The position numbers and the translations under genes were made by a program. The notes under the pieces are model-generated. The model ran no database searches, was not told where the DNA came from, and saw only the letters and a program-made list of their open reading frames with translations. Below, in pieces: positions 34,741 through 43,880 of a DNA stretch of 64,000 bases. The DNA comes from Kluyvera sp036759925. Its GTDB lineage: Bacteria; Pseudomonadota; Gammaproteobacteria; Enterobacterales; Enterobacteriaceae. The first letter of the stretch is position 1. Each line of letters starts with the position of its first letter. The DNA is taken from positions 113,555 through 177,554 of the forward strand of contig NZ_JAPKIB010000009.1 in assembly GCF_036759925.1 (NCBI RefSeq), written 5' to 3'.

Positions 34741-35640
34741 TCAGAGCCAGTCTTTCACTTTAATGAATTCACTCAAGGCGGCTTCCGGGCTGCCTTCTTC
34801 CGGCTGGTAGTTGTACTCCCAGCGCACCAGCGGCGGCATCGACATCAGAATCGACTCCGTACGCCCCCCGGTCTGCAGGCCGAACAGCGTGCCGCGGTCC
34901 CACACCAGATTGAACTCCACGTAACGCCCGCGGCGGTAGAGCTGGAAATCACGCTCGCGCTCACCGTATGGCATCGCCTTGCGACGCTCAACAATCGGCA
35001 GGTAGGCGTCGGTGAAGCCTTTCCCCACGGCCTGCATAAAGCCAAAGCAGTGGTCGAAGTCAGGCGTATTCAGGTCGTCAAAGAACAGGCCGCCAATGCC
35101 GCGCTGCTCGTTGCGGTGCTTGAGATGGAAATAGTCGTCGCACCACTTTTTATAGTGCGGATAGACATCCTCGCCAAACGGCTGACACAGGTCGCGAGCG
35201 ACGGTATGCCAGTGCACCGCATCTTCCTGAAAACCGTAGTAGGGCGTTAAATCGAAGCCGCCACCAAACCACCACACTGGCTCAGCGCCCGGCTTTTCGG
35301 CGATAAAGAAGCGCACGTTGGCGTGGCTTGTCGGCACGTACGGATTACGCGGGTGAACGACCAGAGAAACGCCCATCGCTTCAAAGCTGCGCCCGGCAAG
35401 CTCCGGGCGATGCGCAGTGGCGGAGGCGGGCATCGCGTCGCCGTGGACGTGGGAGAAATTCACTCCGGCCTGTTCAAAGACGCTGCCGTCGCGCAGCACC
35501 CGGCTGCGACCGCCGCCACCCGCTTCACGCTGCCAGCTATCCTCAATAAAGACGCCGCCGTCTACGCGTTCAAGCTGTTGGCAGATATCGTCCTGCAGCT
35601 TAAGCAGAAAGGCTTTCACCTGTTGTACGTTGATGGTCAT
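34741..35640 (-). CDS. hemF: Coproporphyrinogen III oxidase, oxygen-dependent
   Basis: A 299-residue enzyme, the E. coli length, that decarboxylates coproporphyrinogen III to protoporphyrinogen IX with oxygen. Family segments PASATAHRPELAG, MGVSLVVHPRNPYVPTSHANVR and WWFGGGFDLTPYYGF are present. Its ATG overlaps the amiA stop as TAATG, so translation is coupled. Confidence 0.97.
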   Translation of the reverse strand: MTINVQQVKAFLLKLQDDICQQLERVDGGVFIEDSWQREAGGGGRSRVLRDGSVFEQAGVNFSHVHGDAMPASATAHRPELAGRSFEAMGVSLVVHPRNPYVPTSHANVRFFIAEKPGAEPVWWFGGGFDLTPYYGFQEDAVHWHTVARDLCQPFGEDVYPHYKKWCDDYFHLKHRNEQRGIGGLFFDDLNTPDFDHCFGFMQAVGKGFTDAYLPIVERRKAMPYGERERDFQLYRRGRYVEFNLVWDRGTLFGLQTGGRTESILMSMPPLVRWEYNYQPEEGSPEAALSEFIKVKDWL

Positions 35641-36509
35641 TAACGTCTCTTCGCGTGGGCTTTCTGGTTATCAAACCAGTGGAAATAGCTGATGATGCCG
35701 GAGGCAATCGCATCGGCAATTTTCTGTCGGAACGCGGTGGTACCCAGCAGCTTTTCTTCACCTGGGTTGGTGATAAATGAGGTTTCCACCAGCACCGACG
35801 GAATGGACGGCGACTTCAGTACCACAAATGCGGCCTGTTCCGTGCTGCGGCTGTGCAGCTTGTGCACCGGCTTAATTTTCTTCAGTACGTGTGAGCCGAG
35901 CGTCAGGCTATTTTTAATGGTGTCGGTCTGGACGAGGTCAAACAGCACCTGCTGGAGCAGATGGTCTTTATCCTTGGCCTTCTTACCGGCGAGTTCATCG
36001 GCGGCGTTCTCTTTATCCGACAGGTATTTTGCCATGGCGCTACTGGCCCCACGGTTCGAGAGGGCAAATACCGAGGCGCCCGCGGCAGAAGGGTTGGTAA
36101 AGCCGTCCGCGTGGATCGACATAAACAGATCCGCGCCGTGCTGATGGGCAATTTCGACCCTGTCGTACAGCGGAATAAAGGTGTCACCAGAGCGGGTCAA
36201 TTTGGCATCGATACCGTTCTTTTGCAAAATAGCGCGGACGTTTTTGGCAATCGCCAGCACCACGTGTTTCTCTTTCGAACCATTATGCCCAATGGCCCCG
36301 GTATCAATACCGCCGTGGCCTGGGTCCAGCATCACTAAGCGTCTGCCCGACGATTTCTTTGCCGGTTTACTGTGACCGTTGCTGGTTTTTAAATTGGTCT
36401 CTTTAGCGACTGCCTGGGAGGCGATCCCCGACAGCGTGAGTGCAGCCAATCCGGCTTTTAGCACCTGGCGGCGCGAAGTCAGTATTTTTAAGGGTTTAAA
36501 AGTGCTCAT
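35640..36509 (-). CDS. amiA: N-acetylmuramoyl-L-alanine amidase AmiA
   Basis: A 289-residue Tat-exported zinc amidase. The twin-arginine motif SRRQVLK is at residues 12-18 and the signal peptide ends near A35. The catalytic domain has LDPGHGGID with H65, E80, and a further zinc His in MSIHADGF. It cleaves peptide side chains from septal peptidoglycan in the periplasm and is activated by EnvC. hemF follows as in E. coli. Confidence 0.97.
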   Translation of the reverse strand: MSTFKPLKILTSRRQVLKAGLAALTLSGIASQAVAKETNLKTSNGHSKPAKKSSGRRLVMLDPGHGGIDTGAIGHNGSKEKHVVLAIAKNVRAILQKNGIDAKLTRSGDTFIPLYDRVEIAHQHGADLFMSIHADGFTNPSAAGASVFALSNRGASSAMAKYLSDKENAADELAGKKAKDKDHLLQQVLFDLVQTDTIKNSLTLGSHVLKKIKPVHKLHSRSTEQAAFVVLKSPSIPSVLVETSFITNPGEEKLLGTTAFRQKIADAIASGIISYFHWFDNQKAHAKRR

Positions 36510-36722
36510 TCCGGCCTGAGTTGTAAAAACAAGAATCCATATGTTATATCGTATCGCGATTTCGGTTACGACTGTTCGTGATGAGAATTGTTTTACTTTT
36601 CATTTCAATACGTGTCTGTACCGTATTATGCCATTTTTTTCACTGTGCCGCGTCAGATATTGGCTAAATTGCCCGTTCACGCCATAATCACTGTTTTTAA
36701 ACCTGAAAAGGCGGGTAATACC

Positions 36723-37148
36723 ATGGAGATACGCGTTTTTCGCCAGTCGGACTTTGAAGAGGTCATCACCTTGTGGGAGCGATGCGATCTGCTGCGGCCG
36801 TGGAACGACCCAGAGATGGACATTGAGCGCAAGGTCAACCACGACGTCAGCCTGTTTCTGGTCGCCGAAGTGAACGGTGAAGTGGTGGGCACTATTATGG
36901 GCGGCTACGATGGTCATCGTGGCTCCGCATATTATCTCGGCGTACACCCGGAATACCGGGGACGTGGCATCGCCAACGCGCTGCTTAATCGCCTTGAGAA
37001 AAAGTTGATTGCCCGCGGCTGCCCGAAGATCCAGATTATGGTGCGTGAAGAAAATGACGTGGTGCTGGGGATGTACGAGCGTTTAGGCTATGAACATGCC
37101 GACGCACAAAGTTTAGGTAAGCGCCTGATAGAAGATGAAGAGTACTGA
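36723..37148 (+). CDS. ypeA: GNAT acetyltransferase YpeA
   Basis: A 141-residue GNAT protein, the E. coli length. The acetyl-CoA loop is GVHPEYRGRGIANALL near residues 76-91, with MYERLGYEH near the end. The acceptor is unknown. MEIRVFRQ is the family start, which fixes the ATG at 36723; an in-frame open frame to 36588 has no ribosome-binding site. It overlaps yfeZ by 14 bases. Confidence 0.95.
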   Translation: MEIRVFRQSDFEEVITLWERCDLLRPWNDPEMDIERKVNHDVSLFLVAEVNGEVVGTIMGGYDGHRGSAYYLGVHPEYRGRGIANALLNRLEKKLIARGCPKIQIMVREENDVVLGMYERLGYEHADAQSLGKRLIEDEEY

Positions 37149-37584
37149 GTTTTCGCCCGCTGATTACGACCCGCAGGGCCGTCTGCGCCTGCCTTTCCTG
37201 TTCTGGTGCCTGCTGCTGTTGCAGGCGCGGACGTGGGTACTGTTTCTGATGGCGGGCGCATCGCGCGACCAGGGCGATGCGCTGCTGAATCTGTTTTATC
37301 CCGACCATAGCCTTTTCTGGATAGGTCTGATCCCCGGCGTACCGGCGGTACTGGCTTTTTTGCTGAGCGGGCGGCGGCATCTGTACCCGCGCCTTTGGCA
37401 ATGGCTGCGCCCGGTGCTGATCTTCGCCCAACTGATTTTACTGTTCTGGCAGCCCTGTCTTTGGCTGAGCGGCGAAACGCTCTCTGGCATAGGCTTAAGC
37501 CTGTTTTTACTCGATATTTTTGCCTTATGGTGGCTTATCACCAACCGGCGTTTACGCGCCTGTTTTACGGATGTCGCAGAATAG
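37135..37584 (+). CDS. yfeZ: DUF2919 inner-membrane protein YfeZ
   Basis: A 149-residue membrane protein with about four hydrophobic segments (residues 20-38, 58-76, 92-106, 117-134). It matches E. coli YfeZ in context and length. It overlaps ypeA by 14 bases and precedes yfeY. The function is unknown. Confidence 0.92.
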   Translation: MKSTEFSPADYDPQGRLRLPFLFWCLLLLQARTWVLFLMAGASRDQGDALLNLFYPDHSLFWIGLIPGVPAVLAFLLSGRRHLYPRLWQWLRPVLIFAQLILLFWQPCLWLSGETLSGIGLSLFLLDIFALWWLITNRRLRACFTDVAE

Positions 37585-37645
37585 ACGGCACTTTTTGTGT
37601 TTACTGGACTCCAATAGGCCTGACTTGAATATATAGGAAGTATCA

Positions 37646-38221
37646 ATGAAATCGCTGCGTTTACTCTTGTGTGCCCTCCCGCTGGCGCTGACCGGCTGCT
37701 CTACGCTGTCGTCGGTGAACTGGTCCGCCGCCTATCCGTGGAACTGGTTTGGTTCCTCTGCCGGCGTGACGGAGCAGGGCGTGGGCGGGCTTAGCGGTTC
37801 AACGGCGCTGAACGAGCAGGCGATTAGCGACGCGCTCGGCAGCAGCTACCGCCTGCGTAGCGGGATGAAAGCGCACGACGGCAATATCGTTCACTACTTT
37901 GAAGCGCTGCGCGGCGACACGCTGGCGCTGGTGATTAACGGCGATAGCGGCACCGTCAGTCGTATTGATGTTCTTGATGACAGTATTGAAGCCGCTGATG
38001 ACGTGAAGGTCGGTACCCCGTTCAGTAACGTTTACGATAAAGCCTTCGGCAACTGTCAGGCGACCACGGGAGACGACAGCAACGTCGTCGAGTGTAAGGC
38101 CAAAGGCAGCGAGCACATCAGCTATCAGTTCTCGGGCGACTGGCAGGGGCCGCAGGGTCTGATGCCGCCGGACGATACGCTGAAGAACTGGACGCTGAAG
38201 AAAATTATCTGGCGTCGCTAA
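37646..38221 (+). CDS. yfeY: Lipoprotein YfeY
   Basis: A 191-residue lipoprotein; the lipobox is LTGC with the cysteine near residue 19. E. coli YfeY is the same length and is listed as sigma-E-dependent. I see no confident sigma-E promoter upstream here. TATAGGAAG precedes the ATG. A hairpin terminator follows, so yfeX is a separate unit. Confidence 0.93.
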   Translation: MKSLRLLLCALPLALTGCSTLSSVNWSAAYPWNWFGSSAGVTEQGVGGLSGSTALNEQAISDALGSSYRLRSGMKAHDGNIVHYFEALRGDTLALVINGDSGTVSRIDVLDDSIEAADDVKVGTPFSNVYDKAFGNCQATTGDDSNVVECKAKGSEHISYQFSGDWQGPQGLMPPDDTLKNWTLKKIIWRR

Positions 38222-38280
38222 ATTTGACGCCAGATAGCCCGCAGATGCCAAAAGCGGGTACAATATGTGAGGTTTTTATA

Positions 38281-38303
38281 TGCCACGATGTCGTGGCATT
38301 TTA
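38281..38303 (+). terminator. Terminator between yfeY and yfeX
   Basis: Perfect 8-bp stem TGCCACGA/TCGTGGCA with a 2-base centre and TTTTATTT after it. Confidence 0.7.
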
Positions 38304-38317
38304 TTTCAGGAGGAGCG

Positions 38318-39217
38318 ATGTCTCAGGTTCAGAGCGGCATTTTGCCGGAACATTGCCGTGCGGCGATTTGGATTGAAGCCAATGTTAAAGGGGACGTAAA
38401 CGCCCTGCGCGCTGGCAGCAAAATTTTTGCCGAAAAGCTGGCGGCGTTTCAGGATAAATTCCCGGATGCACATTTAGGCGCGGTAGTGGCGTTTGGCCAC
38501 AATACCTGGCGTGAGCTGAGCGGCGGCGTAGGTGCAGAAGAGCTGAAAGACTTCCCTCCGTATGGTAAAGGGCTTGCGCCTTCCACGCAGTTTGATGTGC
38601 TGATCCACATTCTGTCGCTGCGCCATGACGTAAACTTCTCCGTTGCCCAGGCGGCGCTGGCGGCGTTCGGTGATTCCCTGGACGTGCAGGAAGAAGTGCA
38701 CGGTTTCCGTTGGGTTGAAGAGCGTGACCTGAGCGGCTTCGTTGATGGCACCGAAAACCCGGCGGGTGAAGAGACGCGCCGCGAAGTTGCGGTCATCAAA
38801 GACGGCGTTGATGCAGGCGGCAGCTACGTCTTCGTGCAGCGCTGGGAGCACAACCTCAAGCAGCTTAATCGCATGAGCGTGCCGGATCAGGAAATGATGT
38901 TTGGCCGTACCAAAGAAGCCAACGAAGAGATTGACGGCGACGAGCGCCCGGAAACCTCTCACCTGACCCGCGTTGACCTGAAAGAAGACGGCAAAGGGCT
39001 GAAAATTGTGCGCCAGAGTCTGCCTTACGGCACCGCGAGCGGCACTCATGGCCTCTATTTCTGCGCCTACTGCGCACGTCTGCACAACATTGAGCAGCAG
39101 CTGCTGAGCATGTTTGGCGACACCGACGGTAAGCGTGATGCGATGCTGCGTTTCACCAAGCCGGTGACCGGCGGGTATTACTTTGCGCCTTCGCTGGATA
39201 AGCTGGTGGCGTTGTAA
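38318..39217 (+). CDS. yfeX: Dye-decolorising heme peroxidase YfeX
   Basis: A 299-residue Dyp-type peroxidase, the E. coli length. The GFVDGTENP motif near residues 148-156 holds the distal Asp, and the conserved GLYFCAYCARL is near the C-terminus. It binds heme and oxidises porphyrinogens and dyes with peroxide in the cytoplasm. The ATG at 38318 follows the strong AGGAGGAG; longer in-frame starts lie upstream of it. Its last 13 codons overlap the tail of the convergent yoeB-type gene. Confidence 0.96.
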   Translation: MSQVQSGILPEHCRAAIWIEANVKGDVNALRAGSKIFAEKLAAFQDKFPDAHLGAVVAFGHNTWRELSGGVGAEELKDFPPYGKGLAPSTQFDVLIHILSLRHDVNFSVAQAALAAFGDSLDVQEEVHGFRWVEERDLSGFVDGTENPAGEETRREVAVIKDGVDAGGSYVFVQRWEHNLKQLNRMSVPDQEMMFGRTKEANEEIDGDERPETSHLTRVDLKEDGKGLKIVRQSLPYGTASGTHGLYFCAYCARLHNIEQQLLSMFGDTDGKRDAMLRFTKPVTGGYYFAPSLDKLVAL

Positions 39218-39507
39218 GGAACACTTTCTTCAGATGCCATAAACCGAGCCGTCTGATAGTGATACCGGCAGGCAGCAATCAGTAGAGCATCGTTATCAAT
39301 ACAGTAGACGAGGCGATGCTCTAATGTGATCCGGCGGGACCAGAACCCCGCCAGATCGTACTTCAGCGGTTCCGGCTTTCCTTTGCCTGAAAAAGGAGTT
39401 CGCTTTATCTCCCTGATAAGCTCGTTTATTTTTTTGATTGTGCTCTTATCGGTATTTTGCCAGTACAGATAATCCTCCCACGCCTGCGCCGACCAGATAA
39501 GCTTCAC
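39178..39507 (-). CDS. yoeB: YoeB-type toxin (mRNA endonuclease) with C-terminal extension
   Basis: The first 84 residues align with E. coli YoeB and keep all catalytic residues: E46, R65, H83, Y84. YoeB cuts mRNA at the ribosome. Known YoeB ends near residue 84-85; here the frame runs to 109, adding about 25 residues that read antisense through the intergenic spacer into the end of yfeX. The GTG start overlaps the antitoxin stop as GTGA. The toxin may be active, since the core is complete. It lies in a spot where K-12 carries ucpA-murRQP-yfeW. Confidence 0.9.
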   Translation of the reverse strand: MKLIWSAQAWEDYLYWQNTDKSTIKKINELIREIKRTPFSGKGKPEPLKYDLAGFWSRRITLEHRLVYCIDNDALLIAACRYHYQTARFMASEESVPYNATSLSSEGAK

Positions 39508-39689
39508 TCCATTAAATCCCTCTGAATCCCTTTTCCTGCTTTCAAATCTTTTATTGCATCGACAAGCCGTCTGGCGTTTTCCGGTGACTGCATCAGATAG
39601 GCGGTTTCTTGCTGGGCGCGATTTTCAGCAGCCTGGCGCATTGCCGTAGATTGGCTCTGTTGGGCATCGCTATCGCCGAACGTTCTCAT
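39504..39689 (-). CDS. yefM: YefM-type antitoxin, internally shortened
   Basis: A 61-residue protein whose C-terminal half (ETAYLMQSPENARRLVDAI plus KAGKG) aligns with the toxin-binding end of E. coli YefM, and whose start MRT...DAQ resembles its N-terminus. About 22 residues present in YefM (the segment before ETAYL, part of the Phd fold) are missing, in frame. The N-terminal part has also diverged. It overlaps the toxin by four bases and is first in the pair. Toxin neutralisation may persist; operator binding is doubtful. It could also be a decayed antitoxin. Confidence 0.75.
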   Translation of the reverse strand: MRTFGDSDAQQSQSTAMRQAAENRAQQETAYLMQSPENARRLVDAIKDLKAGKGIQRDLME

Positions 39690-39839
39690 CGTTCATCTCC
39701 TTATGATATTTTGCACATAATAGTAGCGTGATGATGCTTAGCACACTATTGATACGGCTATTTGAAACCGGACTTACTGTCTGAACAAGCAGTCGATGGC
39801 GCTTTTTCGAGGCGTTATCCAGATATTTTTATCATGTTA

Positions 39840-39958
39840 AAAATCCTTATTCTCTTTTCAACTTCCAAATCACCAAACGGTATATAAAACCGTTACTCCT
39901 TTCGTCCCCGTTATAAATACACTGATGCTCAGAGAGTCCTCAAACGATAGGGTGCGCA
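39840..39958 (+). promoter_or_regulatory. cysP promoter region (CysB-dependent in E. coli)
   Basis: AT-rich leader with CACCAAACGGTATATAAAAC and GTTATAAATACAC before the cysP start, resembling the E. coli cysP promoter. CysB boxes are degenerate and I cannot place them. Confidence 0.4.
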
Positions 39959-40975
39959 ATGGCTATGACGTTACTGAAAAAAAGATACCTGGCGCTGGCT
40001 GCTTCAATGCTGCTGGTGGCACAAGCACAGGCGACAGAGCTGTTAAACAGTTCTTATGACGTCTCCCGTGAGCTGTTTGCCGCCCTGAATACGCCGTTTG
40101 AGCAGCAATGGGCCAAGGATAACGCGGGTGACAAGCTGACGATTAAGCAATCTCACGCCGGTTCTTCCAAGCAGGCGCTGGCGATTTTGCAGGGCTTAAA
40201 AGCTGACGTTGTAACTTATAACCAGGTGACCGATGTGCAGATCCTGCACGACAAAGGCAACCTGATTCCGGCTGATTGGCAGTCTCGTTTACCGAACAAC
40301 AGCTCGCCGTTCTACTCGACCATGGCCTTCCTGGTGCGCAAGGGCAACCCGAAGCACATCGAAAGCTGGAATGATCTGGTGCGTCCGGACGTGAAGCTGA
40401 TTTTCCCGAACCCGAAAACCTCCGGTAACGCGCGCTACACCTATCTGGCTGCGTGGGGCGCAGCGGATCAGGCGGACGGTGGCGATAAAGCCAAAACCCA
40501 ACAGTTTATGACTCAGTTCCTGAAAAACGTCGAAGTGTTTGATACCGGCGGCCGTGGGGCAACCACCACCTTCGTGGAACGTGGTCTTGGCGACGTGCTG
40601 ATCACCTTCGAATCTGAAGTGAACAACATCCGTAAGCAGTATGAAGATCAGGGCTTCGAAGTCGTGGTGCCGAAGGTCAACATTCTGGCGGAGTTCCCGG
40701 TCGCGTGGGTGGATAAAAACGTCAAAGCTAACGGTACCGAGAAGGCGGCGAAAGCCTACCTGAACTATCTGTATAGCCCGCAGGCGCAAACCATTATCAC
40801 CGACTATTACTACCGCGTGAACAACCCGCAGGTGATGGACAAGCTGAAAGACAAATTCCCGCAGACCGAACTGTTCCGCGTGGAAGATAAGTTCGGTGCC
40901 TGGCCAGAAGTGATGAAAACGCATTTCGCCAGCGGTGGCGAGTTAGACAAGCTGTTAGCGGCGGGGCGTAAGTAA
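39959..40975 (+). CDS. cysP: Thiosulfate/sulfate-binding periplasmic protein CysP
   Basis: A 338-residue periplasmic protein, the E. coli length, with a signal peptide cleaved near AQA-25 and the sulfate-binding family segments SYDVSRELF, PNPKTSGNARYTYLAAWGAA and GRGATTTFVERG. It delivers thiosulfate and sulfate to CysUWA. It is the first gene of cysPUWA, and its stop overlaps the cysU start as TAATG. Induction by CysB is expected. Confidence 0.97.
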   Translation: MAMTLLKKRYLALAASMLLVAQAQATELLNSSYDVSRELFAALNTPFEQQWAKDNAGDKLTIKQSHAGSSKQALAILQGLKADVVTYNQVTDVQILHDKGNLIPADWQSRLPNNSSPFYSTMAFLVRKGNPKHIESWNDLVRPDVKLIFPNPKTSGNARYTYLAAWGAADQADGGDKAKTQQFMTQFLKNVEVFDTGGRGATTTFVERGLGDVLITFESEVNNIRKQYEDQGFEVVVPKVNILAEFPVAWVDKNVKANGTEKAAKAYLNYLYSPQAQTIITDYYYRVNNPQVMDKLKDKFPQTELFRVEDKFGAWPEVMKTHFASGGELDKLLAAGRK

Positions 40976-41808
40976 TGTTTGCAGTCTCCTCCAGACGCGT
41001 GCTGCCGGGTTTCACCCTGAGCCTCGGCACCAGTCTGCTGTTTGTATGTTTAATTCTGCTGCTGCCGCTGAGCGCGCTGGTTATGCAACTGGCGCAGATG
41101 AGCTGGTCGCAGTACTGGGAAGTGATCACCAACCCGCAGGTGGTGGCGGCCTACAAAGTGACGCTGCTGTCGGCGTTTGTGGCCTCGATTTTTAACGGCG
41201 TGTTTGGCCTGCTGATGGCGTGGATTTTAACCCGCTACCGTTTCCCGGGCCGCACGCTGCTGGACGCGCTGATGGATCTGCCGTTTGCCCTGCCAACGGC
41301 GGTGGCTGGCCTGACGCTGGCGTCGCTGTTCTCGGTGAACGGCTTCTACGGCGAGTGGCTGGCGAAGTTTGATATCAAGGTGACCTATACCTGGCTCGGT
41401 ATTGCGGTGGCGATGGCGTTTACCAGCATCCCATTTGTGGTGCGTACCGTACAGCCGGTGCTGGAAGAGTTAGGTCCCGAGTATGAAGAAGCGGCGGAAA
41501 CACTGGGCGCGACGCGCTGGCAGAGCTTCCGTAAAGTAGTGCTGCCGGAGCTGTCTCCGGCGCTGGTGGCGGGCGTGGCGCTGTCGTTCACCCGCAGCCT
41601 CGGCGAGTTTGGCGCGGTGATTTTCATCGCCGGTAACATCGCCTGGAAGACGGAAGTGACCTCGTTGATGATCTTTATTCGCCTTCAGGAGTTTGATTAT
41701 CCGGCGGCGAGCGCGATTGCGTCGGTGATCCTCGCGGCCTCTCTGCTGCTGCTGTTCTCAATCAATACCTTGCAAAGTCGCTTTGGTCGACGTGTGGTAG
41801 GTCACTAA
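40975..41808 (+). CDS. cysU: Sulfate/thiosulfate ABC permease CysU (CysT)
   Basis: A 277-residue inner-membrane permease with about six hydrophobic segments and the EAA loop (YEEAAETLGATRWQSFRKVVLP). It pairs with CysW. Start and stop overlap cysP and cysW by one base each as TAATG. Confidence 0.97.
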   Translation: MFAVSSRRVLPGFTLSLGTSLLFVCLILLLPLSALVMQLAQMSWSQYWEVITNPQVVAAYKVTLLSAFVASIFNGVFGLLMAWILTRYRFPGRTLLDALMDLPFALPTAVAGLTLASLFSVNGFYGEWLAKFDIKVTYTWLGIAVAMAFTSIPFVVRTVQPVLEELGPEYEEAAETLGATRWQSFRKVVLPELSPALVAGVALSFTRSLGEFGAVIFIAGNIAWKTEVTSLMIFIRLQEFDYPAASAIASVILAASLLLLFSINTLQSRFGRRVVGH

Positions 41809-42683
41809 TGGCGGAAGTTACTCAATTGAAACGCTATGACGCCCCCCGCATCAACTGGGGTAAATGGGTGCTGATTGGCATCGGGATGGTGGTGTCGGCC
41901 TTTATCCTGCTGGTGCCGATGATCTACATCTTCGTCCAGGCCTTCAGCAAGGGGCTGATGCCGGTGCTGCAAAACCTGGCCGACCCGGACATGCTGCACG
42001 CCATCTGGCTGACGGTGATGATTGCGCTGATTACCGTGCCGGTGAACCTGGTGTTCGGCGTGCTGCTCGCCTGGCTGGTGACGCGCTTTAACTTCCCGGG
42101 GCGTCAGCTGCTGCTGACGCTGCTGGACATCCCGTTTGCCGTCTCGCCGGTGGTGGCGGGTCTGGTTTATCTGTTGTTCTACGGTTCCAACGGCCCGCTT
42201 GGCGGCTGGCTGGAAGCGCATAATCTGCAGATTATGTTTGCCTGGCCGGGCATGGTGCTGGTCACCATCTTCGTGACCTGCCCGTTTGTGGTGCGCGAAC
42301 TGGTGCCGGTGATGCTGAGCCAGGGCAGTCAGGAAGATGAAGCGGCGGTGCTGCTGGGTGCTTCCGGCTGGCAGATGTTTAAACGCGTCACGCTGCCGAA
42401 CATTCGCTGGGCGCTGCTGTACGGCGTGGTGCTGACCAACGCTCGCGCTATCGGTGAGTTTGGCGCGGTGTCGGTTGTCTCCGGCTCGATTCGCGGCGAG
42501 ACCCTGTCGTTACCGTTACAGATTGAACTGCTGGAGCAGGACTACAACACCGTCGGTTCCTTTACCGCCGCCGCGTTGCTGACCCTGATGGCTATTTTGA
42601 CCTTGTTCTTAAAGAGTGCGTTGCAGTGGCGTTTGCATAATCAAGAAAAACGCGCGCAACAGGAGGGAAATCATGAGCATTGA
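41808..42683 (+). CDS. cysW: Sulfate/thiosulfate ABC permease CysW
   Basis: A 291-residue permease with the EAA loop DEAAVLLGASGWQMFKRVTLP. It matches E. coli CysW and forms the heterodimeric channel with CysU. It overlaps cysU by one base and cysA by 11 bases. Confidence 0.97.
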   Translation: MAEVTQLKRYDAPRINWGKWVLIGIGMVVSAFILLVPMIYIFVQAFSKGLMPVLQNLADPDMLHAIWLTVMIALITVPVNLVFGVLLAWLVTRFNFPGRQLLLTLLDIPFAVSPVVAGLVYLLFYGSNGPLGGWLEAHNLQIMFAWPGMVLVTIFVTCPFVVRELVPVMLSQGSQEDEAAVLLGASGWQMFKRVTLPNIRWALLYGVVLTNARAIGEFGAVSVVSGSIRGETLSLPLQIELLEQDYNTVGSFTAAALLTLMAILTLFLKSALQWRLHNQEKRAQQEGNHEH

Positions 42684-43767
42684 GATTGCCAATATTAAGA
42701 AGTCTTTTGGTCGCACCCAGGTGCTGAATGATATCTCTCTGGATATCCCTTCCGGCCAGATGGTCGCGCTGCTGGGGCCGTCCGGCTCCGGGAAAACCAC
42801 GCTGCTGCGTATTATCGCCGGGCTGGAACACCAGACCAGCGGGCATATTCGCTTCCACGGCACCGACGTGAGTCGTCTGCACGCCCGTGACCGCAAGGTA
42901 GGTTTTGTTTTCCAGCACTACGCGCTGTTCCGCCATATGACGGTGTTCGACAACATTGCCTTTGGCCTGACCGTGCTGCCGCGCCGCGAACGTCCTAACG
43001 CCGCGACCATTAAAGCCAAAGTCACCAAACTGCTGGAGATGGTGCAGCTTGCCCATCTGGCAGACCGCTACCCGGCGCAGCTGTCCGGCGGGCAGAAGCA
43101 GCGCGTGGCGCTGGCTCGTGCACTGGCGGTTGAACCGCAGATTTTACTGCTCGACGAACCGTTTGGCGCGCTGGATGCGCAGGTGCGTAAAGAGCTGCGC
43201 CGCTGGCTGCGTCAGCTACATGAAGAGCTGAAATTCACCAGCGTCTTCGTTACCCACGACCAGGAAGAGGCGATGGAAGTCGCTAACCGCGTGGTGGTGA
43301 TGAGCCAGGGCAATATCGAACAGGCCGACGAGCCGGATCAAGTATGGCGCGAGCCCGCGACCCGTTTTGTGCTGGAGTTTATGGGGGAAGTGAACCGTCT
43401 GCAGGGTACCATTCGCGGCGGGCAGTTCCACGTTGGCGCACACCGCTGGCCGCTGGGCTATACGCCGTCCTATCAGGGGCCGGTGGATCTGTTCCTGCGC
43501 CCCTGGGAAGTGGACGTGAGCCGTCGTACCAGCCTTGATTCTCCGCTGCCGGTGCAGGTGCTAGAAGCCAGCCCGAAAGGTCACTACACCCAATTAGTTG
43601 TTCAGCCTCTGGGGTGGTATCAGGAGCCGTTAACGGTGGTGATGCGCGGTGACGACGCGCCGCTGCGAGGCGATCGCCTGTTTGTCGGCCTGCAGAATGC
43701 GCGCCTGTACCACGGCGACCAGCGTATTGAGTCCCATGAGACGCTTGCTCTGGCAGAAACGGCCTGA
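42673..43767 (+). CDS. cysA: Sulfate/thiosulfate import ATPase CysA
   Basis: A 364-residue ABC ATPase (E. coli 365). Walker A GPSGSGKTT near 35-43, signature LSGGQKQR, Walker B LLLDEPFGALD, H-loop in FVTHD. The C-terminal domain is the usual regulatory extension. The ATG at 42673 follows AGGAGGGAAATC inside the end of cysW; longer frames are rejected. Confidence 0.97.
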   Translation: MSIEIANIKKSFGRTQVLNDISLDIPSGQMVALLGPSGSGKTTLLRIIAGLEHQTSGHIRFHGTDVSRLHARDRKVGFVFQHYALFRHMTVFDNIAFGLTVLPRRERPNAATIKAKVTKLLEMVQLAHLADRYPAQLSGGQKQRVALARALAVEPQILLLDEPFGALDAQVRKELRRWLRQLHEELKFTSVFVTHDQEEAMEVANRVVVMSQGNIEQADEPDQVWREPATRFVLEFMGEVNRLQGTIRGGQFHVGAHRWPLGYTPSYQGPVDLFLRPWEVDVSRRTSLDSPLPVQVLEASPKGHYTQLVVQPLGWYQEPLTVVMRGDDAPLRGDRLFVGLQNARLYHGDQRIESHETLALAETA

Positions 43768-43789
43768 TAGCTTAATCGCACGTGGTTTT

Positions 43790-43861
43790 GCCGGGTGGCG
43801 CTACGCTTACCCGGCCTACAAGACAATATTGACAGGCCCGGTAAGCGAAACGCAGCCGGGC
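43790..43861 (+). repeat. REP-like hairpin after cysA, with T-run
   Basis: GCCGGGTGGCGCTACGCTTA then an inverted unit GGTAAGCGAAACGCAGCCGG separated by about 15 bases, followed by TTTTTA. A different REP subclass from the others (CCCGGC...GCCGGG with GTAAGCG). It can end cysPUWA transcription and separates it from cysM. Confidence 0.75.
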
Positions 43862-43880
43862 TTTTTATTGGACAGCAGAA

